This document shows, one piece after another, positions 48,695 to 57,484 of a DNA stretch of 64,000 bases; position 1 is the first letter of the stretch; each line of letters begins with the position of its first letter. Below the pieces are notes generated by a model. It was not told the DNA's origin, searched no databases, and worked only from the letters and a program-made list of their open reading frames with translations. The stretch is taken from contig UCLR01000003.1 in NCBI GenBank assembly GCA_900473415.1, positions 62,001 to 126,000 on the forward strand, given 5' to 3'. The position numbers and the translations under genes were made by a program. Source of the DNA: Hyphomicrobiales bacterium. GTDB lineage: Bacteria; Pseudomonadota; Alphaproteobacteria; Rhizobiales; Beijerinckiaceae.

Positions 48695-48847
48695 ATGCAA
48701 CCTGAAAGGACAGGCCCTCAGTTTCTGAGTGAGCTCTGCGGGCTGATCGGCGTGGCCCCGCCCGAGCCGCCGCCGAGCGCGTCCCGGCGACGGACACGTC
48801 CGGGCGCCGAGAGGCAGCCCGGACAGCCGAGACGCGAAGCTCAGTAG
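48695..48847 (+). other. Short open frame, possible remnant of a DNA methyltransferase N-terminus
   Basis: A 50-codon frame beginning MQPERTGPQFLSELCGLIG is followed by Pro/Arg-rich sequence and a stop. The FLSELCGLIGV stretch recalls the N-terminus of type IIG-like restriction-modification methyltransferases, but the rest is missing and no ribosome binding site is obvious. It could be chance; otherwise it is a decayed fragment between uvrB and the deaminase gene. Confidence 0.2.
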
Positions 48848-49467
48848 CGGGTCTTCGACGGCATCTTGCGGTATTCCAGCCAGACCTGCTGCGCGTCGCC
48901 CTGCATCAGCTGTCCGATGGGCACCGTCCGCTCGGCGTAGGGACGCTTCATATCCTGGCTGATGTTGGAATCGTCGAACAGGTCGGCGTAATCCGTCCAG
49001 GCGGCGGCATAGTAGATCTTGCTGACGCGGGCCCAATAGGCTGTCGCGTAGCACATCGGGCAGGGCTCGCAGCTGGTGAAGAGCGTGGCGCCGCGCAGAT
49101 TGGGCGCACCGACCTTCTTGCAGGCCATGCGGATCGCGTTCACCTCGGCATGGGCGGAAGGATCGTTGTCGCGCAGGACGCTGTTGCCCGATGCGGCCAG
49201 CACCTCACCGTCGCGGACGATGACAGCGCCGAAGGGGCCGCCCGTCTTGTCGATGACGCCGGCCTGGCGCATCAGCTGGATCGCCTGGCTCATATGCTGG
49301 CGATCCTGTTCGCTGGGGGCTACGGTGGTCTGCGCCTCGGCGGTGCCGGCGCCGACGATCGCAGCCGAGACGATGCCGGCCCCGGCCGTCAGGAAACGGC
49401 GGCGCGGAACGACGCCGACAGATGAGAAGAGAGCGTCCAGGGACGACTCGTTCGACGATGGTTGCAT
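48841..49467 (-). CDS. Nucleoside deaminase family protein with Tat signal
   Basis: 208-aa zinc deaminase of the cytidine/guanine deaminase superfamily that appears to be exported. A twin-arginine signal (PRRRFLTAGAGIVSAA) spans residues 21-36 with likely cleavage after AEA near 45. The zinc site is His106 in SAHAEVNAI (catalytic Glu108) with Cys136 and Cys139 in CEPCPMC. Export is unusual, because most members act in the cytoplasm; a periplasmic role in base or pterin salvage is possible. The ATG at 49467 is chosen because it gives the signal peptide; longer in-frame sequence upstream lacks sense. It is downstream of the uvrB start region and on the same strand, probably monocistronic. Confidence 0.88.
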   Translation of the reverse strand: MQPSSNESSLDALFSSVGVVPRRRFLTAGAGIVSAAIVGAGTAEAQTTVAPSEQDRQHMSQAIQLMRQAGVIDKTGGPFGAVIVRDGEVLAASGNSVLRDNDPSAHAEVNAIRMACKKVGAPNLRGATLFTSCEPCPMCYATAYWARVSKIYYAAAWTDYADLFDDSNISQDMKRPYAERTVPIGQLMQGDAQQVWLEYRKMPSKTRY

Positions 49468-49607
49468 GTTCCCCCCGAAAGACGGCGACAGGCAGGTCGC
49501 CCGATCCCGCTCGTCGCACCGATCGTGCGGAATCACCACGTCATTTCAAAAGGATGGTTAGCCCCGGATTGACAGAGCTGCCGTTGCGGCAGTCGCGGTC
49601 GGCGGGA

Positions 49608-50834
49608 TCAGCCGCCCTGTTCGCGGAGGAGCCAGCGCTGCATGCCGGCCGCCGCGGCGACACCCGTCGCGAAGCTCGCCTGCAGCAGGTAGCCGCCGGT
49701 CGGGGCTTCCCAGTCGAGCATCTCGCCGGCGACGAAGACGCCGGGCAGGCGCTTCAGCATGAAGTTGGCGTCGATCTCCTCGCGGACGATGCCTCCGGCG
49801 GTGGAGATGGCGCGGGCGATCGGCATCGGTGCTTCGAGCCGCAACGGCGCGGCCTTGATCAACGCGGCCAGTGCTTCCGGATCTGCTGGCAGCTCCGCGC
49901 CTGCCGCCTCGCGCAGCAGGGCTGCCGCGACCGGAGCGAGGCCCGCCGCCTTGCGCAGGTGATTGGAGAGCGTCTCGCCCTTACGGCGCTTGGCGAGGCG
50001 GGCGGCGAGATCAGCAGCGCTCACGCCAGGCCGCAGGTCGATGAGGATGGTGGCCGCGCCGTCCCGGATGATCGCCTCGCGGATCGGCGCCGAGAGAGCG
50101 TAGATCACGCCGCCCTCGATGCCTCCCACATCGATCATCGCCTCACCGGAGGCTTGCTCGCCGGCGAAGCCGACCGTGACCCGCTTCAGCGGCTCGCCGG
50201 CGAAGCGCTCCCGCATCGGCCGCGACCAGGCGACCGTGAAACCGGCATTGGCCGGGCGAAGCGGCGAGACGGCGATGCCGCGCTCAGCCAATAGGGGCGC
50301 CCAGCCGCCATCCGAGCCGAGCCGCGGCCAACTCGCTCCGCCGAGCGCAAGCAGCGTCGCGTCCGGCCGTATCGTTTGGACCACCCCGGCGTCGCTGCGC
50401 AGGGTTGGCGCGCCATCGGCACTCCAGCCCATCCAGAAGCTGTTCGCGGCCAGCCGCACGCCGAGGCCATCCAGCCGTCCGAGCCAAGCGCGCAGCAGGG
50501 GCGAGGCCTTCATCGCGCGCGGGAAAACGCGACCGCTGGAGCCGATGAAGGTCTCGGCGCCGAGCCCGTCGGCCCAATCGCGCAGGGCCTGCGGCGGAAA
50601 GGCCCGCAGCACCGGTTCCAGCCACCCCGCCGCCTCCCGATACCGGCCGAGGAAGGCGTCGAACGGTTCGGAATGGGTGAGGTTCAGGCCGCCGCGGCCG
50701 GCCAGCAGGAACTTGCGCGCGGGCGAGGCCATGCGCTCGTAAATCGTGACGCGATGCCCGGCCCCGGCCAGCCGCTCGGCGGCGATCAGCCCGGTCGGGC
50801 CTGAGCCGATGATGGCGATGTCGCGTGCGGACAA
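49608..50834 (-). CDS. NAD(P)/FAD-dependent oxidoreductase (TIGR03862/BaiN-like)
   Basis: 408-aa flavoprotein. The FAD motif GSGPTGLIAAERLAGAG is at residues 10-26, ERMASPARKFLLAGRGGLNLTHSE (about 33-56) is a hallmark of the HI0933/BaiN superfamily, and GGASWPRLGSDG lies near 165. The C-terminal GGYLLQASFATGVAAAAG closes the FAD site. Members are presumed dehydrogenases or reductases; the BaiN subgroup reduces bile-acid intermediates in gut bacteria, but that is not implied here. The substrate is unknown. It is divergent from ynfA, with palindromic repeat copy 3 between them. Confidence 0.88.
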   Translation of the reverse strand: MSARDIAIIGSGPTGLIAAERLAGAGHRVTIYERMASPARKFLLAGRGGLNLTHSEPFDAFLGRYREAAGWLEPVLRAFPPQALRDWADGLGAETFIGSSGRVFPRAMKASPLLRAWLGRLDGLGVRLAANSFWMGWSADGAPTLRSDAGVVQTIRPDATLLALGGASWPRLGSDGGWAPLLAERGIAVSPLRPANAGFTVAWSRPMRERFAGEPLKRVTVGFAGEQASGEAMIDVGGIEGGVIYALSAPIREAIIRDGAATILIDLRPGVSAADLAARLAKRRKGETLSNHLRKAAGLAPVAAALLREAAGAELPADPEALAALIKAAPLRLEAPMPIARAISTAGGIVREEIDANFMLKRLPGVFVAGEMLDWEAPTGGYLLQASFATGVAAAAGMQRWLLREQGG

Positions 50835-50854
50835 GGGTCAACTCCAAACCAGCG

Positions 50855-50956
50855 GCATTCCGGACAAGCCGCATAGCGGCGCCGATCCGGAATCTATCGA
50901 AGGGCGCCTCGTTCTACGATGGATTCCGGGTCCGCGCTTCGCTTGCCCGGAATGAC
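50855..50956. repeat. Dispersed intergenic palindromic repeat, copy 3
   Basis: About 102 bp beginning CATTCCGGACAAGCCGC and ending GCCCGGAATGAC, with an inner ATCTATCGAA / TCTACGATGGAT pair. It is in inverse orientation to copy 2 (its AAGCCGC...GGCGCCG block is the complement). It lies between the flavoprotein gene and ynfA. Confidence 0.78.
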
Positions 50957-51022
50957 GGCGTATTTCACCAAGGCTGCATTAGCCTCTTGCCGCCCGAGCC
51001 GGAACCAGCCGAAGGATGAATC

Positions 51023-51343
51023 ATGCCGACCATCGCCGCCTATCTCGGCGCCGCGCTCTTCGAGATTGCCGGCTGCTTCGCCTTCTGGGGCTGGTTCAGG
51101 CTCGGCAAGCCGGTCTGGTGGCTGGTGCCGGGGCTGATCTCGCTGGCGCTCTTCGCCTGGCTGCTGACGCTGGTCGAGAGCGCTGCGGCCGGACGCGCTT
51201 TCGCCGCCTATGGCGGGATCTATATTGCCGCCTCGCTCGGCTGGCTCTGGGCGGTCGAGGGTCTGAGGCCGGATCGCTGGGACATCACCGGCGGGCTGAT
51301 CTGCCTTGCCGGCGCGGCGATCATCATCGCCGCGCCGCGTTGA
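51023..51343 (+). CDS. ynfA: YnfA (UPF0060) family membrane protein
   Basis: 106-aa four-helix inner-membrane protein of the UPF0060 family, small-multidrug-resistance-like. The family pattern is plain: [20 protein letters not shown] near residue 13, [20 protein letters not shown] near 47, and a C-terminal [15 protein letters not shown] helix. YnfA-type proteins have been linked to efflux of small cations in some bacteria, though the function here is untested. A GAAGGAT sequence at 51012 precedes the ATG. It lies between two copies of the dispersed palindromic repeat and appears to be transcribed alone. Confidence 0.93.
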   Translation: MPTIAAYLGAALFEIAGCFAFWGWFRLGKPVWWLVPGLISLALFAWLLTLVESAAAGRAFAAYGGIYIAASLGWLWAVEGLRPDRWDITGGLICLAGAAIIIAAPR

Positions 51344-51376
51344 TCGTCAGCTTTGGATTTGCCGCGGGAACACCGC

Positions 51377-51470
51377 GTCATCCCGGGCTTGCCCCGGGAT
51401 CCATCGTAAGGCTCCGCACTCTACGATGGATCCCGGATCTGCGCGGCTAAAGCCGCTTGTCCGGGATGAC
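51377..51470. repeat. Dispersed intergenic palindromic repeat, copy 4
   Basis: About 94 bp from GTCATCCCGGG to CCGGGATGAC, with inner arms GATCCATCGTA / TACGATGGATC. Same family as 21655, 30088 and 50855. It separates the convergent ynfA and inositol-monophosphatase genes. Confidence 0.8.
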
Positions 51471-51499
51471 GCAGTGGTTCGTGTGACGGCGAACGCCGC

Positions 51500-52285
51500 T
51501 CAGGCGAGGCCGGTGATCTCCTTCAGCTGCGGCGCCAGCTCCGGTGTGCAGCAAAGGATCGGATTGCCCTTGGAGATGCCCTCGCCTGCGAAGAAGTCGC
51601 TGACATAGGCGCCGGCCTCGCTGCCGATGACGATGCCGGCAGCGACGTCCCAGGCGTTGATATGCAGCTCGGCATAGGCATCGCTGCTGCCGTCGGCGAC
51701 GTGGCAAAGGCCGAGGGTGCCCGAGCCGCCGCGCTTCATCGCCGCCCCCGCGGTGTAGCCGCGCTCGATCACCTTGAGATAGTTCGCGGCCGGCACGCGG
51801 GTCGACCAGCCCAGCTCGACCGAGGCCCGGGCGATGTCCGCGCCGCCCGAGACCTTGATCGGATCACCGTTCAGCGTGGCGCCTGCGCCGCGCCGCGCGG
51901 CGTAGACCTCGCCCAGCGCCGGAGCAGCCACGACGCCGATCTCGGGCTGGCGGTTCACGAGGAAACCGATCGAGATGCACCAGTTGCGATCGCCATGGGC
52001 GAAGTTCGCGGTGCCGTCGATCGGGTCGAGAATCCAGACGGCATCGGAGGCCGTGCCGCCTCCCTCCTCGCCGATGACCGTGTCCTGCGGGAACAACGCC
52101 GAGAGACGCTCGCGCAGGAAAGCCTCGACCTTGCCGTCGGCGACCGTCAGCCAGTCCTGCGCGCCCTTCATGGTGACGCCGAGCGACTCACGCTTGTTGA
52201 AATAGCCCAGCGCGAGGTGGCTGGCCTCGGCCGCGAGGCCAAGGGCAGCATAGTAGCGCAGGTCGCGTTCAGCCGGCGTCATCAC
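51500..52285 (-). CDS. Inositol monophosphatase family protein
   Basis: 261-aa magnesium-dependent, lithium-sensitive-type phosphatase. The metal-binding motifs are readable: GEEGGG near residue 72 (first Glu), WILDPIDGTANFAHG near 84-98 (Asp-Pro-Ile-Asp-Gly-Thr) and INAWDVAAG near 212. The family hydrolyses inositol monophosphate, 3'(2'),5'-bisphosphate nucleotides or histidinol phosphate. Its stop-start overlap (ATGA) with an inositol-dehydrogenase-like gene upstream argues for an inositol-related substrate. It ends the three-gene minus-strand operon. Confidence 0.88.
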   Translation of the reverse strand: MMTPAERDLRYYAALGLAAEASHLALGYFNKRESLGVTMKGAQDWLTVADGKVEAFLRERLSALFPQDTVIGEEGGGTASDAVWILDPIDGTANFAHGDRNWCISIGFLVNRQPEIGVVAAPALGEVYAARRGAGATLNGDPIKVSGGADIARASVELGWSTRVPAANYLKVIERGYTAGAAMKRGGSGTLGLCHVADGSSDAYAELHINAWDVAAGIVIGSEAGAYVSDFFAGEGISKGNPILCCTPELAPQLKEITGLA

Positions 52286-53280
52286 TTCGCTCCGAGATCG
52301 ACATGGACGGGCTTGCCGGTCTGCGCCGACTCGGTCGCGGCATCGGCGAGGATCTGCGCCTTCAAGCCATCGAGGCCGGTGGGAGACGGCACCACCTTTC
52401 CGTTGCAGGCAGCGATGAAGGCGTCGAGCTCTGCGCGATAGGCGCTCGCATAGCGTTCCAGGAAGAAGTTCTGCACCGGATCGGCCCGGAAGCCCTGCCC
52501 CGTCGCGATCTCGACGGTCGTCTCGTGGATGTTTCCGGCGCGGAGCATGCCCTTCGAGCCGTGCACCTCGATGCGCTGGTCGTAGCCGTAAGTTGCGCGG
52601 CGCGAGTTCGAGATCTGGGCGATCCTGCCCGAAGCCGTCTTCATCAGCACGGCGGCGGTGTCGACATCGCCGGCCGCACCGATCGCCTTGTCGACCAGCG
52701 AGGAGCCGAGCGCGAAGACCTCGACCGGCTCCTCGGCCAGGAGGAAGCGGGCCATGTCGAGGTCATGGATCATCATGTCGCGGAAGAGCCCGCCCGAGCG
52801 CTTCACGTAATCGACCGGCGGCGGGCCGGGATCGCGCGAGATCACCGTGACGATCTCGATCTCGCCGGCCTCGCCCGCGCGCAGCCGCTTCTCCAACGCG
52901 GCGAAGTTCGGATCGAAGCGGCGATTGAAGCCGATCATCAGCGGCTTGCCCGACTTCTCCACCACGGCGAGGCAGCGGCGGATGCGGGCCGCGTCGAGAT
53001 CGACCGGCTTCTCGCAGAAGACCGCCTTGCCGGCCGAAACCGCCTGCTCGATCAGATCGGCATGGGTGTCCGTCGGCGTGCAGATCAGCACGGCGTCGAT
53101 GGCGGGATCGGCGAGGATCGCCTCGGCGCTCGCGGGTTTCGCGCCGGCGGCCGCGGCGAGGGAGGCCGCCGCATCCGGCATCGCATCCGCGACGGCGACG
53201 AGCGTGGCGTCACCGCGCGCGGCGACATTGAGGCCATGGATGCGCCCGATACGGCCGGCGCCCAGCAATCCGATTTTCAT
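52282..53280 (-). CDS. iolG: Inositol 2-dehydrogenase-like Gfo/Idh/MocA oxidoreductase
   Basis: 332-aa NAD-dependent sugar or inositol dehydrogenase. It starts GLLGAGRIGRIHG (Rossmann motif, 4-16), has EKP at 95-97 in AVFCEKPVDL, and the catalytic Asp/His pair in GGLFRDMMIHDLDMARF near residue 165, the signature of IolG. The length is that of bacterial myo-inositol 2-dehydrogenases. It lies between a short-chain dehydrogenase (58 bp upstream) and an inositol-monophosphatase family gene (4-bp overlap). No iolB, C, D or E genes are in the window, so a specialised inositol or inosose route, or another polyol, is possible. Confidence 0.87.
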   Translation of the reverse strand: MKIGLLGAGRIGRIHGLNVAARGDATLVAVADAMPDAAASLAAAAGAKPASAEAILADPAIDAVLICTPTDTHADLIEQAVSAGKAVFCEKPVDLDAARIRRCLAVVEKSGKPLMIGFNRRFDPNFAALEKRLRAGEAGEIEIVTVISRDPGPPPVDYVKRSGGLFRDMMIHDLDMARFLLAEEPVEVFALGSSLVDKAIGAAGDVDTAAVLMKTASGRIAQISNSRRATYGYDQRIEVHGSKGMLRAGNIHETTVEIATGQGFRADPVQNFFLERYASAYRAELDAFIAACNGKVVPSPTGLDGLKAQILADAATESAQTGKPVHVDLGAK

Positions 53281-53338
53281 GGAATCTGTCCTGTCGTCAG
53301 TCTCGCGCAGAGCTTCTGCCGCAAGGGAAGGCCGCGCG

Positions 53339-54139
53339 CTAGTCGTGTGCGCCGAGGATGGTCTGGTCGAAGTCGATATTGGCGCCGGTCATCAGCCCGG
53401 ACTCGGCCGAGGCGAGATAGGCGACCGCCTTGGCGACCTCGCGCGGGTCGATCAGCCGGCCGAAAGGCTGCGAGGCGTTGGCCGCCTCCAGCCAGCCGTC
53501 CTGCGCATTGTGGCGCAGCTTCATGATCGCATCCTCGCCCGGCGTCGCCATCCAGCCGATATTGAGCCCGTTGACGCGGATGCGGTCCTTCAGCAGCCCA
53601 TAGGCGACATTCTTCGTCAGCACGGCGAGCGCGCCCTTCGAGACGCTGTAGGCGGAGAGGAAGGGCTGGCCGCCATGGGCCGACATCGACTGGATGTTGA
53701 CGACGGCGCCCTCGATGCCCTGCCGGCGCATCAGCTCGGCCGCATCCTGGATCAGGAAGAAGGGCGCGCGCAGGTTGACGGCCATGATGCGCTCGTAGAG
53801 CTCCGGCGAGGTGTCGAGGATCGTGCCGCGATCGGTATCTCCCGCGGCGTTGACCAGGATGTCGACCCGGCCGAAGGCTTTCTCCGCCGCCGGTACGATC
53901 TGCCGCACGGCGTCGAGATCGGCGAGATCAACCTGGTGGAAGAGGGCATCGCAGCCCTGTGCGCGCAGGCTCGCGGCGACCGCCTCGCCACGCCCGGCAT
54001 TGCGCCCGGTCAGCAGCAGGGACGCGATGCCGCGGGCCGCGAATTCGCGGCCGATCGCCTCGCCGAGGCCCTGGCTTCCGCCCGTGACGATGGCCGCTTT
54101 GCCTTCGAGGCTGCGGCTGAAGGAACTGGCTTGGGGCAC
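53339..54139 (-). CDS. Short-chain dehydrogenase/reductase
   Basis: 266-aa classical SDR. The cofactor motif TGGSQGLG lies at 19-26, NAAG near 97, and the catalytic Ser151, Tyr164 and Lys168 in YSVSK. The C-terminal MTGANIDFDQTILGAHD supplies a conserved substrate loop. It is NAD(P)-dependent and likely oxidises a hydroxyl on a sugar or polyol, since it is the first gene of an operon with IolG-like and inositol-monophosphatase-like proteins. The upstream region to purU (333 bp, divergent) should hold the promoter. The exact substrate is unknown. Confidence 0.9.
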   Translation of the reverse strand: MPQASSFSRSLEGKAAIVTGGSQGLGEAIGREFAARGIASLLLTGRNAGRGEAVAASLRAQGCDALFHQVDLADLDAVRQIVPAAEKAFGRVDILVNAAGDTDRGTILDTSPELYERIMAVNLRAPFFLIQDAAELMRRQGIEGAVVNIQSMSAHGGQPFLSAYSVSKGALAVLTKNVAYGLLKDRIRVNGLNIGWMATPGEDAIMKLRHNAQDGWLEAANASQPFGRLIDPREVAKAVAYLASAESGLMTGANIDFDQTILGAHD

Positions 54140-54472
54140 GGATGCTGACTCCCGGAACGAACGGCAGGAATTTTTTATACTGCGTGCGAGTTGGAACAGA
54201 CATTCTATTTCGGCACCGGCAAGTCAAGGCGGCACCCGGCCGTCGCCTTGACAAAAACCGTTGCGCGGCGCTGTTGCGGGACCGCGGCCGCGAGGCTGCG
54301 TAGCGAGGACATCTTTCGCGATCATGACGGCAACGAGCCTGAACGGCCTTTCCCGGCCGCAGCGCAGCACCGGACGAGGTTGACGGCAGCGCGACGCGCG
54401 CAGCCCTCCCTCTCCCCTTGCCTCATTCCGAAATCGCGAAAGGGCCGTCTTACACAGGCGGCGTCCAATCCC

Positions 54473-55336
54473 ATGCTCGACCGCAGCTCGACCCTAACCC
54501 TCTCCTGCCGGAACCGTCCGGGCATCGTCGCCGCCGTCTCGACCCTGCTGTTCGAGGCCGGCTGCAACATCCTCGACGCCCAGCAGTTCGACGACACCGA
54601 GTCCGACCGCTTCTTCATGCGCGTCGTCTTCAACCGGCTCGACGGCAGCCAGCCGCACGAGACCATCGCCGAATCGCTCCAGGCACTCGGTCGGCGCTTC
54701 GGCATGGACATCAATCTCAGCGAGGCCGCGCGCCGCAAGCGCGTGATGCTGCTGGTCTCGAAATTCGACCACTGCCTCGCCGACCTGATCTATCGCTGGC
54801 GCATCGGCGAGCTGCCGATGGAGATCACCGGCATCGTCTCCAACCATGCGCGCGAGCATATCGGCTCGACCGATCTCGGCAGCCTGCCCTTCCACCACCT
54901 GCCCGTGACGCGCCAGACCAAGATGGAGCAGGAGGCCGAGATCTGGCGGCTGGTGCAGGAGACTCAGACCGACCTTGTCGTGCTCGCCCGCTACATGCAG
55001 GTTCTGTCAGACGGGCTTTCGGCCAAGCTGGCTGGCCGCTGCATAAACATTCATCACTCGTTCCTGCCCGGCTTCAAGGGCGCCAAGCCCTATCACCAGG
55101 CGCATGAGCGCGGGGTGAAGCTGATCGGTGCCACCGCCCACTATGTCACCTCCGACCTCGACGAAGGCCCGATCATCGAGCAGGACGTCGAGCGCATCTC
55201 GCATCGCGACACGCCCGACGATCTCGTCCGCCGGGGTCGCGACATCGAGCGCCGCGTGCTCGCGCGCGCCGTGCGTCATCACATCGAAGACCGCGTGGTT
55301 CTCAACGGCAAGAAAACGGTCGTATTTACCGATTGA
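54473..55336 (+). CDS. purU: Formyltetrahydrofolate deformylase
   Basis: 287-aa enzyme that hydrolyses 10-formyl-tetrahydrofolate to formate and tetrahydrofolate. An N-terminal ACT domain (residues 1-85; [24 protein letters not shown]) precedes a formyltransferase-type catalytic domain with [20 protein letters not shown] near 199 (Asn, His) and [15 protein letters not shown] near 229 (catalytic Asp). The length is normal. The ATG at 54473 opens the ACT domain; the upstream in-frame extension does not match the family. The released formate could be oxidised by the FdsGBACD enzyme in this window. Confidence 0.95.
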   Translation: MLDRSSTLTLSCRNRPGIVAAVSTLLFEAGCNILDAQQFDDTESDRFFMRVVFNRLDGSQPHETIAESLQALGRRFGMDINLSEAARRKRVMLLVSKFDHCLADLIYRWRIGELPMEITGIVSNHAREHIGSTDLGSLPFHHLPVTRQTKMEQEAEIWRLVQETQTDLVVLARYMQVLSDGLSAKLAGRCINIHHSFLPGFKGAKPYHQAHERGVKLIGATAHYVTSDLDEGPIIEQDVERISHRDTPDDLVRRGRDIERRVLARAVRHHIEDRVVLNGKKTVVFTD

Positions 55337-55543
55337 ACCGCATAAAATTGCAAAAACAGCTGGAAACATAGCGGGGCGCCATTGTTTTGCCTGGGTTTTG
55401 GGCATGCCGCCCCGCAGCGGACGCAATTTCGTCCTGCGCTGACCAGTTGACGCTTTCGTTGGCACATGCCTTGCTGAGGAGACCAACCAGAACACGGCGC
55501 GCGAGCGCCGGGGGAACGTATTGTATAACGTGGAGGCATTTTG

Positions 55544-57331
55544 ATGAACGAGCAGGAAATCCGCGGCATGGTCGCGGATGTGAAGGAAGGCACGATGTCG
55601 CGCCGTTCCTTCATCCAAAGGATGGCGGCGGTCGGCATCGCGGCCCCGATCGCGAGCCAGATCCTGGTCTGGAACGACGTCGCGATGGCGGACGCCACGC
55701 TCGAATACAAGCCGACCAAGGCCGGCGGCGGTGGCCCGCTCAAGATGCTGCTCTGGCAGGCCCCGACGCTGCTCAACCCGCATTTCGCCTCCGGCACCAA
55801 GGACCAGATCGCCTCGCGCATCTTCTTCGAGCCGCTCGCCGGCTGGGACAAGGAAGGCAACCTGATCCCGCAGCTCGCCGCGGAGGTCCCCAGCAAGGCC
55901 AATGGCGGTCTCTCCGCCGACGGCAAGGAAGTCACCTGGAAGCTGAAGCCCGGCGTAAAGTGGCATGACGGCAAGCCGTTCACGGCCGACGACGTCGTCT
56001 TCACCTGGGAATACGCCGCCGATCCGGCGACCGCCGCCTACACCACCGGCGCCTACAAGGACATCAAGGTCGAGAAGGTCAACGACCTGACCGTCAAGGT
56101 GATCTTCAAGGAGGCCACGCCGTTCTGGGCCGACGCCTTCGTCGGCGTGACCGGCCAGATCCTGCCGAAGCACCATTTCGGCGAATACAAGGGCGCCAAG
56201 TCGCGCGAAGCGCCGGCGAACCTCAAGCCCGTCGGCACGGGTCCCTACAAGTTCACCGACTTCAAGCCGGGCGACCTCCTCACCGGCGTGCGCAACGAGG
56301 ACTACCACGTCAAGAACCAGCCGCAGTTCGACACGCTCGAGGTCAAGGGCGGCGGTGACGCGGTCTCGGCGGCGCGCGCCGTGCTCCAGACCGGCGAATA
56401 CGACTACGCCTGGAACCTGCAGGTCGAGGACGACGTCCTCAAGCGCATGGAGACGGGCGGCCGCGGCAAGGTCAGCGCCGTGCCGTCGGGCGATATCGAG
56501 TTCATCATCCTGAACCCGACCGATCCGTGGACCGAGGTCGACGGCGAGCGCTCGAGCGTCAAGACCAAGCATCCGACGCTGTCGGATCCGAAGGTCCGCG
56601 AGGCGATCAACCTGCTGATCGACCGCGACTCGGTCCAGAAGTTCATCTATGGCCGCGGCGGCACCGCGACGGCGAGCTTCGTGAACGAGCCGAAGCAGTT
56701 CAAGTCGACGAAGCTCAAATACGAGTTCAACATCGACAAGGCCAACAAGATCCTCGACGATGCCGGCTACAAGAAGGGCGCCGACGGCATCCGCGAGAAG
56801 GATGGCAAGAAGCTCAAATACGTCTACCAGACCTCGATCAACGCCCCGCGCCAGAAGACCCAGGCCATCATCAAGCAGGCCTGCCAGAAGGCCGGCATCG
56901 ACCTGGAGCTGAAGTCGGTCACTGCGACGGTGTTCTTCTCGTCGGACGTCGCCAACCCCGACACCTACACCAAGCTCTATGTCGACATGGAGATGTACAC
57001 CACGACGCAGCCGCAGCCCGATCCGGAGCGGTTCCTCAACCAGTTCGTCTCCTGGGAGATTGCCACCAAGGAGAACAAGTGGCTGGGCCGCAACGTCTCG
57101 CGCTACTCAGATCCGGCTGCCGACGAGGCCTACAAGGCCGCCCAGAAGGAGCTCGACCCGGTCAAGCGCGCTGCGCTGCTGATCAAGGTCAACGAGATCT
57201 TCTGCGAGGCCAACATCATCCTGCCGCTACTCTCGCGCACCCGCGTGGCCGCCGCGCTGAACAATCTGTCGCACGACCACTCCGGCTGGGACGTCGACAC
57301 TTGGAATCTCGCGGCCTGGTATCGTAGCTAA
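55544..57331 (+). CDS. Peptide/nickel-type ABC transporter substrate-binding protein (SBP family 5, Tat-exported)
   Basis: 595-aa periplasmic binding protein of solute-binding family 5. A twin-arginine signal (MSRRSFIQRMAAVGIAAP, residues 18-35) precedes the mature protein. Family features include the LNPHFASGTKDQIASRIFFEPLA start near residue 78, WKLKPGVKWHDGKPFTADDVVFTWEY near 138 and VREAINLLIDRDSVQKFIYG near 360. A GGAGG at 55532 precedes the ATG at 55544. The ligand is a peptide or oligosaccharide-like solute and is not specified by the sequence. It is the first gene of a four-gene ABC operon; a large hairpin follows it, often used to keep binding-protein mRNA high. Confidence 0.92.
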   Translation: MNEQEIRGMVADVKEGTMSRRSFIQRMAAVGIAAPIASQILVWNDVAMADATLEYKPTKAGGGGPLKMLLWQAPTLLNPHFASGTKDQIASRIFFEPLAGWDKEGNLIPQLAAEVPSKANGGLSADGKEVTWKLKPGVKWHDGKPFTADDVVFTWEYAADPATAAYTTGAYKDIKVEKVNDLTVKVIFKEATPFWADAFVGVTGQILPKHHFGEYKGAKSREAPANLKPVGTGPYKFTDFKPGDLLTGVRNEDYHVKNQPQFDTLEVKGGGDAVSAARAVLQTGEYDYAWNLQVEDDVLKRMETGGRGKVSAVPSGDIEFIILNPTDPWTEVDGERSSVKTKHPTLSDPKVREAINLLIDRDSVQKFIYGRGGTATASFVNEPKQFKSTKLKYEFNIDKANKILDDAGYKKGADGIREKDGKKLKYVYQTSINAPRQKTQAIIKQACQKAGIDLELKSVTATVFFSSDVANPDTYTKLYVDMEMYTTTQPQPDPERFLNQFVSWEIATKENKWLGRNVSRYSDPAADEAYKAAQKELDPVKRAALLIKVNEIFCEANIILPLLSRTRVAAALNNLSHDHSGWDVDTWNLAAWYRS

Positions 57332-57342
57332 GGAAGACTAGC

Positions 57343-57375
57343 CCCCCTTCACGGAGCACCCCTCCGTGAAGGGGG
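57343..57375 (+). promoter_or_regulatory. 14-bp perfect hairpin between binding protein and permease genes
   Basis: The arms CCCCCTTCACGGAG (57343-57356) and CTCCGTGAAGGGGG (57362-57375) pair fully with a 5-nt loop. It lies 12 bp after the binding-protein stop and 110 bp before the first permease gene. No T-tract follows. Such hairpins protect the upstream mRNA end or lower downstream expression, giving excess binding protein. Confidence 0.7.
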
Positions 57376-57484
57376 ACAACCGCAACGGTTCGTCCGTTCG
57401 GCCTCGATGGCCGCAAAGGGCGAACCGTTTGCATTGGCGTATCGCTCCGCGGCACTGCCGCGCATGCACTAGAGAACATCATTC

